In this document: positions 57,331 through 64,000 of the stretch, piece by piece | Numbering within the stretch: the first letter of the stretch is position 1 | Layout: each line of letters starts with the position of its first letter | Assembly: GCA_006176705.1 (NCBI GenBank) | Contig: QRFJ01005776.1 | Span: forward strand, 40,001-104,000 | Length of the DNA stretch: 64,000 nt | Reading direction: 5' to 3' | Origin: Cocos nucifera | Lineage: Eukaryota > Streptophyta > Magnoliopsida > Arecales > Arecaceae | Made by a program: the position numbers and the translations under genes | Notes under the pieces: generated by a model | What the model saw: the letters and a program-made list of their open reading frames with translations, nothing else | Database searches by the model: none | What the model was told of the DNA's origin: nothing

Positions 57331-57335
57331 GTAGT

Positions 57336-57728
57336 GCTATCAGTTGGAAGAGTTTCAAGCAGACAGTAATAGTAGATTCCACCATGGAAGCAGAGTACAT
57401 CGTTGCATCAGAAACTTTGAAGGAGGCATATTGGTACAAAAAATTTGCCGTAGATATTGGAGTAATGCCATCAGATGCCATTCCTCTGTACTGCAACAAT
57501 AATGATGCCATAGCCCTAGCTAAGGAGCTGAGGTCTCATAAAAAATCCAAGCAAATCGAGCAGCAATACCATCTCATCCGTAATTACCTCGACAAAGATT
57601 ACATCGAGGTCAAGAGAGTCGACTCTGCAGACAATGCAGTAGACCCACTCATGAAGTCGTTGGGCAAGCAAAAGATCGAAGCCCACCTTGAGAAGATGAC
57701 ACTTAAATTTATAGCCAATTGGCTTTAG
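57336..57728 (+). pseudogene. P2 RNase H C-terminal piece
   Basis: After the Ath-B TSD the P2 frame resumes. The open frame 57384-57728 reads MEAEYIVASETLKEAYWYKKFAVDIGVMPSDAIPLYCNNNDAIALAKELRSHKKSKQIEQQYHLIRNYLDKDYIEVKRVDSADNAVDPLMKSLGKQKIEAHLEKM and ends IANWL plus TAG. It carries the catalytic Glu block (STMEAEY) and the block that normally reads YCDN, here YCNN, so the Asp is changed to Asn. This is the part deleted in P3. The 3' LTR begins 15 bp after the stop. Confidence 0.85.
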
Positions 57729-57742
57729 GTTAAGTGAGAGTT

Positions 57743-59214
57743 TTTTAGATATGCGTGCACTTGAAGTTAGATTGGCTGACACTTATAATACACCTCTAAG
57801 GACAAAATTATAATTTTGACTATAAATAATAAAATTGATTATTTTCTATCATAATATATTTTTAAAAGTATCTATGATACATCTCTTAAGTTAATGGCAA
57901 TGATAGTTCATATTTTCAAGAGTTGAAAATTTAAGACATGAATTTTCATTATTAATTCATAAAATGCTTTCAACCGTAGGATCATCATGAGGATGGCGAT
58001 TGATCTGGAAGGTTGGTGTATGATCACTTCTTCAGGATAGATGAATCTTGAGTCTATGGTGTAGAGATACTAGAGTGAGAGTACAGATACTCGTTAGAAA
58101 ATGAGGGCACTGAGTATGACCACCTCGAGCAGTCATGAGGAAGTCTACATTCTCATCGATGATTGGCTTGAAGCTACAGTGGTGCATCTGATTCTTTGAT
58201 CTAAGGTGCATTGATAGTTGACCTTAAGGGTGTTATAGTTTGACTACACCATAACTCTATCTCCAAGCCATTTGGAATCCTGAGCTGTATGTTGGCTATA
58301 GCATGTTTATTGTTGGAATTAGATTGCACCAATAAGAGATCTATCTACCTCGGTAGAAGAGGAGCAGACCTATGATGATCATGAGAATCAAGTCCATAAG
58401 CCCATGGCCATGGCAAAGTGAAATAATAGAAAGAGTTTCTATTAGGATTTTCACATTGGACTTGAATCGAATGATTAATTCATATGATGGATATTAGGAT
58501 TTGACGAGATGACCTTAACCCTAATCAAGTCGAAACTCAAGATAGAAAAACTTAATCACACAGGTAACTGCACCGAGAGGTTCGTTTTCAGTTCTAATGC
58601 ATTGCCACCATATGCTATTAGGTATCACTAGTGGATTTTAAGAGCAATTAGAATGATTTGGATGATCGATCATACTAGTTGTCTGAATCAAAAGAGTTCT
58701 GATCCATTGGAAGGTGTTTCGATGATATTGATGATAGAGATTACGACATATCTTATTACCATACAAAATTGAATCTAACTAGATCACACAAACAATGGTT
58801 TGGATCTGGATATCATCAATTAGATTAACCCAGTTCAATTGATTTGAATAAGATTTAATTACGTTCAAAAAAATCGTGCTAGCATATGATTCAGCCTAAT
58901 GTTCTTCTTTAACAATCATTAAAATTTATATCGACTGAGCCAAATGTGTTTGGGCTCACTCAGAAACCTTTACTTGGTTTAACTAGAGCTTGTCTAGATT
59001 AGAAAAGGATTATCTTAATTTATAAAATAAATTTGAGACAATACCTATCATTTTTCGTCACCTGCTAAATTTTGTACTTAGACTTTGGTCATATATTGAC
59101 CTTTGACACTTAGACATCTATCCATGTGTCATGCACCCATACGAGAGAACCTTGGGCCTTATCCCCCTTCTAAAAAGTAGATAGGAAAGGGGTGCATGCC
59201 TAAGAAGGCATGCA
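57743..59214 (+). repeat. P2 3' LTR, truncated by P4 insertion
   Basis: It aligns with the first 1.47 kb of the P2 5' LTR (16084 to about 17550), up to the GGCATGC block. Then P4 begins. The first bases are TTTTAGAT for TGTTAGAT. The last 5 bp atgca are the presumed left TSD of P4. The rest (about 800 bp, including the TATA box and R/U5) should follow P4 outside the window. Confidence 0.85.
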
Positions 59215-61500
59215 TGTTAGATATGTGTGCCCTAGAAGTCAGAATTGGCTGACACTTGTAATACACTTCTAGGGGCAAAATTATAATTTTGACTCTAAAG
59301 AATAAAATGGGTTATTTTCTATCACAAATGTATATTTAGTATTTGTGATATATCTTTTGAGTTAATGGTACTGATATTTCTTATTTTTAAGAGTTGAAAA
59401 TTTAAGATAAGAATTTTTATTATTGACTCATAAAATGCACCTGACCGTAGGATCATCATGAGGATGGTGATTGATCCGAAAGGTTAGTGTGTAATTGCTT
59501 CTTCATAGTAGATGAGTCTTGAGTCTATGGTGTAGAGATACTAGAGTGAGAGTATAGGTACTCATTAGAGAATGAGGACACTGAGCGTGACCATCTCGAG
59601 CAGTCATAAGAAAGTCTACCTTCTCATCGATGACTGACTCAAAGCTGCAGTGGTGTGTCTGGTTCTTTGATCTGAGGTGCATCGATAGTTCACCTTGAGG
59701 GTGTTATAGTTTGACTATGCCATGACTCAGTCTCCTAGCCATTCGGAACCCTGAGGTGTATGTTGGCTATAGCATGTTCATTATAGGAATTGGATTGCAC
59801 CAAGAGAGAATCTATTTATCTCGATGGATGAGGAGCAGTCCTATGATGATCATGAGAATCAAGTCCATAAGCCCATGGCCATGGTAGATTAAAATAATAG
59901 AAAGATTTTTTATTAAGATTTTCACATCAGACTTGAATCAAATGATTAAATTATATGATAGAAATTAGGGTTTGACGAGTTCACCTTAACCCTAATCTGG
60001 TCGAGGCTCAACATAGAAGAACTTAATCATACAGGTAGCTGCACCAAGAGGTTCATTTTTAGTTTTGATGGATTACCACCATATACTGCTAGGTGTCACT
60101 GATGAATTTTGGGAGCAATTAGAATAATTTAGATGATCGATCATTCTAATAGTTTGAATCAGAAGAGTTCTAATCCATCGAAAGAAGTTTCGATGATGTC
60201 GATGATAAAGATCATGACATATCCTATTATCATACAGAACTGAACCTAACTGGATCATACAAATAAAAGTTTAAATCTAGATATCATCAATTGGACTAAT
60301 CCAGTTCAATTGATTTGAATTAGATTTAATTAGGTTCAAGAAAATCATGCTAGCACACGATTGAGCCTAATATTCTCCTTCTACTATCATTAAAAGTTGT
60401 CTCCACTGAGCCAAATATGTTTGTGCTCACTCAGGTATCTTTACTTGGTCTGACTAGAGTTTGTCTAGGTTAAAAAAGGGTTAACTTAATTTATGAGATA
60501 AATTTGAGACAACACTTACCATTTTCCATCACCTGCTAATTCTTATCTTTTGACTTTGGTCAAACATTGACCTTTGACTGTTGGACATCTGCCCATGTGT
60601 CATGCACCTATTGAAGAGTAGATAGGGGCTTGTCCTCTTGCTAGATTTTAGAAAGGAAGGGGTGCACACCTAGAGAGACATGCGCCCATGGATAGGGACG
60701 ACTGGAGTCCGATACGGATGGGACTCCAAGTCGCTTCTTGGTTTCTACTTAGGTGGCCCATAACTATAGACTTTGACCAGTCTTCGATGCCATCTAAGGA
60801 TAAATTAGTGTGGCACTCATCTAATTACATCAGATGATGTCATCCCATCAATCAAATTTAGATCTAATTGCACGAAGCAACGTGATTGGCTGGGATGATG
60901 TGGCACTGCATGGCGCAGCAGGGTCTATATAAACCCTATCTATGCCCAACTTTCATAGAGTTCTCTCTTAGCCCATGCCCCAAGGCTGCCCCTCTCCATT
61001 CTCCATGCCATCTTCTAATCCTCTCTCTCCTCTCCATGCCCAAGGAATGTTGGGCTTCGGTTTGGTGTGATCCAGGCAAGAAAAAAACTAACGAGAAAGG
61101 AAGAAGGCAGCACTGCTGCAGAAATGAATGCTGATCTTCGAAAGCAATTTTGAAGATCCTTCAAATCAGATCCAGATCTAATTTTTGAAGAAGTGATTAA
61201 AACAAAGAAGGATCTCCAGATCTAGTCTGAGTGGATACCAGTAGAGGCCAGGTGCTTGCATGGCTAGATCCAGAACCTCAGGCAATCAATAGGATCATCA
61301 CAGGGTAATCTGATTATCCAACAAAAGGTATAAATTAAATTAGATTTAATTTATTTTTATTTTATTTTATTAGATCTATAAAATTAAATCTGTAACATCT
61401 TAGATCTAATCTAGATATATGAGTGAAATTTTTGAAATATCTCTCTTGATCCGATCAAATCTGAACAAACCTGACATGGAAAATCAGGATTTTTCCTTCA
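59215..61500 (+). repeat. P4 5' LTR
   Basis: The 2286-bp LTR has intact TG start and CCTTCA end and aligns over its whole length with the P2 and P3 LTRs. The palindrome is decayed to ATGCTAGCAC at 60348-60357. Confidence 0.85.
60926..60933 (+). promoter_or_regulatory. TATA box of P4 LTR
   Basis: TATATAAA occurs in the same GGGTC/CCC context as in P2 (17790). Confidence 0.65.
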
Positions 61501-61502
61501 AC

Positions 61503-61514
61503 TGGTATCAGCGC
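61503..61514 (+). other. P4 primer binding site (Met-tRNA type)
   Basis: TGGTATCAGCGC, one base different from the P2 and P3 site, lies 2 bp after the LTR. Confidence 0.85.
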
Positions 61515-63389
61515 CAGGTTCTAAAAATTATTTTGATCTGATTTTAATTTATTTTGATCTAAAAAATTAGTGATTTTAGATGTCACATGAGATATGATTA
61601 GATCTAAAATTAAAAAAATTAAAATTAAATTAATATAGATCTAAGTTCTACAATATGCATGACTAGTTGTAAAATAGAATAGTTCTATACATAGTCTTGC
61701 ATAATCATGATTTATTTTGATTAAATTATAATTTTAGATCTATTTATTTACTATTTTTTGATGATTATAAATATTATAATAAGATCTAAAAAATAAAAAA
61801 TAAAATTATTTAATTTTTAGATCATATGAGATATGATGAATGCATGTTTAGACTAGTTGTAGAATAGTTCTACATAATTATCTAGATTAGAATTTATTTT
61901 GATGTAATCAATTTAAATTTAATTTTTTAGATGAATTATGAGATAATTTAGATCTGAAAAACATGCATGATCTGATACATGAGATGTATGCAAAATATGT
62001 ATTAAGTTAGATCAATTTTTATATATGAGATATATGATGTAGATCTAACTAGTTTTGTAGATTTTGTATTTTCTGATTAAGGCATTTCCCCTTGGCCGTC
62101 CGATCATAAGAACAAAGTAGGGTTTAAATGCCCTCTCCTTCCATTCGATGGGGTGTTCTTATGATGTGTAGGGGTGCTGCATGTTCATCCTTAATCAGAA
62201 ATCAAAACTTACTTTCTGCAAAAACCCTAGATCCTGAAAATCCTAGGATTTTATTTACATATTTTATTTATGAACCCTAAACTTAATTAAGAATTAAGAT
62301 TATGAAAATATTAATTAGGTCTAAAATTAAGAATTTTAGATCTAAGACATATTCATAATAATTGGGTTCGGGCTTGGGTAGCTCAATTAGGTCTAAGCGG
62401 TTGATCAAACCGAATCAAGAGTTGGTTAGATGGGATCAACAGTGCTTAAATTGACCAGCCTAATAGGATTAAGTCTGGGTCAAGATCGAGTCACATGAGT
62501 GATCGATCAAGCTAAGACCTAATTAGGCTCAGTGGTTAGAGTCTGGATTGTAGGCTAACCCGATTGGTTCTGGCTCAATAATTTGGTGTCTAAGGTAAGT
62601 TTGGCAGATACGATCGACTGATTTTTAATTGGGAGCTACTCGACTCGAATGCATTCTTATCGAGTTAATGGCATATCCCTTCCACCGATCTCACTTACCT
62701 GGCCATATTTGTTGACTCAGTTCTGATCTGAGGTGGTCAATAATCCGAGCTAACCCATGCCACTAGGTTAGTCATAATGGTTATGACTATGTCAAGTCTA
62801 GTTTAATGAGACCTAAATCAAATCTTCCTAAGAAAAGATTAAGTCTAAGGTCTTCCACCATTGTAGATGTGCGGGCCCTTCCCGGGGTTGATTGTTCTCG
62901 ACTGGTTATAGTGGTTCAGTTGCACCGAAAAGATGCAACCATGTCTATTAGGCATTGGATGCTATGGGCTGGAGGATGGATTGGGCTCAATATTTTGGAT
63001 ACGGTGAGAGACTCAATTAGGAATCCAATCTGTGCAAATGGTGGGTCTGACTTAACTAAGGAGTGGATCAATATTTCGGGCATGGTGAGATTCATGAATT
63101 AGAGACCAAGTTTGGGTGCACCATGATTAGAGAATCATTGAACAAGAGTTGTTCACTCATTGGCTAACCCATCACCAATAACTGTTAGGTGAGGTGATGA
63201 GTCAGTTGGTGGGACCGCACCACCCACTAGAAATCATTAATCATGGAGATTTTTGCATCTCTACAGAGGGAAGTGTAGGGATCCAAGAAAATAGTGGGAA
63301 GCTAATTTATTTAAAAATAAAATTTTTAAATAAATTGGTTAAGTCTTAATTACAATATCTAACTAGAAACTTTGACTCTCTATAGAAAA
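61515..63389 (+). other. P4 untranslated leader
   Basis: The AT-rich leader carries the nested inverted repeat (outer arms 62071-62082 and 62189-62200; inner arms 62104-62112 and 62156-62164) and the leader ORF at 62806-63102, about 290 bp before gag. Confidence 0.65.
62806..63102 (+). CDS. Leader ORF of family P, 98 codons, unknown product
   Basis: This is the only copy of the four with both ATG and an uninterrupted frame. The product is basic at its start (MRPKSNLPKKRLSLRSSTI) and has two Cys, a Trp-rich centre (MSIRHWMLWAGGWIGLNIL) and the end DLTKEWINISGMVRFMN. I do not recognise any domain, and there is no signal peptide or clear membrane segment. The other copies (19657-19953, 12520-12816, 27279-27577) have the same frame with no indel over at least 240 nt, broken only by single TGA codons derivable from TGG or CGA. 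It lies in sense, upstream of gag. It may be a real accessory or upstream ORF of the element, or a frame preserved by chance within a structured leader. Confidence 0.35.
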   Translation: MRPKSNLPKKRLSLRSSTIVDVRALPGVDCSRLVIVVQLHRKDATMSIRHWMLWAGGWIGLNILDTVRDSIRNPICANGGSDLTKEWINISGMVRFMN

Positions 63390-63940
63390 ATGTCTGCATC
63401 CAACCCACTAGCACGAATCCTGGACACCCATAGACTGACCGAACCAATTACAAGGATTGGCTCCAAAACTTCAAAATTATTTTGGGTTTTGAGAAGTTAA
63501 CTCATGTATTGGACCAGGATCCTCCCACCTTACCAGCTCGTCCATCCGCTGAACAGAGAGCATCTCTTGATAAGTGGATGGACGAAGATAACAAGGCCAG
63601 ATACTACATGTTGGGCTCGATGTCTGATGAACTTCAGCACCAACATGAAGATATCAGGACTGCTCCGCCAAATGTTGGCTCACCTACAAGAGATGTTTGG
63701 TGAACAGAGTCGCACAGCCAAGTATCAAGTCACTAAATGACTATTCAAGGCTAAAATGCATGATGGGCAGTCAGTCCAAGATCATTATCTGATGATGATC
63801 AAGAACTTAGAAGAGCTTGAGAAGCTCAGGAGTGAGGTTGGACTTGGATCTGCAGAATGACATAATTCTGCAATCCTTGACTGATGCATATGGGCAGTTC
63901 ATCATGAACTATCCATATGCATAAACTTCAAAATTCTCTG
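63390..63940 (+). pseudogene. P4 gag, N-terminal part (frameshifted)
   Basis: Gag starts at ATG 63390 with MSASNPLARILDTHRLTEP, then a 1-bp loss at about 63448 shifts the frame. The correct frame resumes as FEKLTHVLDQDPPTLPARPSAEQRASLDKWMDEDNKARYYMLGSMSDELQHQHEDIRT (63482-63660). A 1-bp gain near 63665 precedes QMLAHLQEMFGEQSRTAKYQVTK and a stop. NDIILQSLTDAYGQFIMNY near the end is preceded by a further break. The copy ends at the orientation switch. Confidence 0.8.
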
Positions 63941-64000
63941 TAGCTTTAGAATCTTTCATAGAAAGGTTCAGCGGTAACCAGCATGTTCATAAGTTTGGTC
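63941..64000 (-). other. Inverted gag fragment at the window edge
   Basis: The last 60 bases (from CTTTAGAATCTTTCATAG on) match the reverse complement of family-P gag as read at 26387-26441 in P3, coding MLVTAEPFYERF-like and following residues on the minus strand. They directly abut plus-strand gag that ends about 60-70 nt upstream of the same place in gag. Confidence 0.75.

Larger units (their letters stand above)
16084..59214 (+). mobile_element. P2: family-P copia element, plus strand, host of five nested insertions
   Basis: The pieces 16084-20937, 31170-32796, 39973-40307, 49392-50203 and 57336-59214 join into one copia element in correct order and frame context. Its internal length without insertions is about 5.75 kb, against 5.63 kb for P3. 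Three of the gaps are flanked by exact 5-bp TSDs of the inserted elements. P2 itself sits in the P1 LTR. Its LTR termini are mutated (TATTAGAT at the 5' LTR, TTTTAGAT at the 3' LTR, for TGTTAGAT). The last 800 or so bp of its 3' LTR lie outside the window because P4 splits it. Confidence 0.85.
59215..64000 (+). mobile_element. P4: family-P copia element, plus strand, runs off the window
   Basis: It starts TGTTAGATATGTGTGCCC inside the P2 3' LTR. LTR, PBS, leader and about 550 bp of gag follow. At about 63941 the gag sequence turns to the opposite strand (see the separate entry), so the continuation is uncertain. Confidence 0.85.

Noticed and set aside
1..64000. Host protein-coding, rRNA or miRNA genes between the elements.
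   Set aside because: The elements abut or nest without leftover unique DNA of more than a few tens of bases, and no non-transposon protein similarity was recognised in any frame.

Overview
This window looks like plant heterochromatin and contains no convincing host gene. Every reading frame with recognisable content belongs to an LTR retrotransposon, and almost all are broken by stops and frameshifts. Ty1/copia, Tat-type and Athila-type Ty3/gypsy elements, plus Met-tRNA and Asp-type primer binding sites, point to a flowering plant. A large repeat-rich genome (a monocot, perhaps a palm) is plausible, but the sequence alone does not fix the species.

Labels used here are mine: Cop-T = a Tork/Tnt1-like copia; Tat-a and Tat-b = Tat-lineage gypsy elements; P1 to P4 = four copies of one copia family 'P' (LTR about 2.3 kb, leader about 1.9 kb, Met PBS); Ath-A and Ath-B = two copies of a non-autonomous Athila-like gypsy family (LTR about 1.6 kb, Asp-type PBS).

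Layout: 1-2400 is the 3' part of Cop-T with its LTR. 2417-6262 is Tat-a, truncated on the left and interrupted by P1. P1 (minus strand) starts at 6263, and its right LTR is cut at 16083 by P2. P2 (plus strand) runs from 16084 to at least 59214 and is itself split by five later insertions: P3 (minus, 20938-31164, TSD ggaag), Ath-A (minus, 32797-39972), Tat-b (plus, 40308-49386, TSD gatac), Ath-B (plus, 50204-57330, TSD gtagt) and P4 (plus, from 59215 into the right edge). Removing the insertions gives P2 an internal region of about 5.75 kb, close to the 5.63 kb of P3, which confirms the reconstruction. The right-hand ends of P2, P1 and Tat-a must lie beyond base 64000.

Genes and co-operation: the copia copies encode gag, protease, integrase, reverse transcriptase and RNase H in that order. 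The Tat elements encode gag, protease, RT, RNase H, an additional archaeal-type RNase H and integrase. The Ath elements encode only a C-terminal gag-like segment plus an unrecognised extension, so they would depend on another element for pol. The least decayed element is P3, which still lacks the middle of its RNase H.

The most unusual signals are: a roughly 98-codon sense reading frame of constant length in the leader of family P; a nested inverted repeat in the same leader whose arms change in a compensatory way between copies; a duplicated primer binding site in both Ath elements; and an abrupt switch of gag from plus to minus orientation at about 63941.
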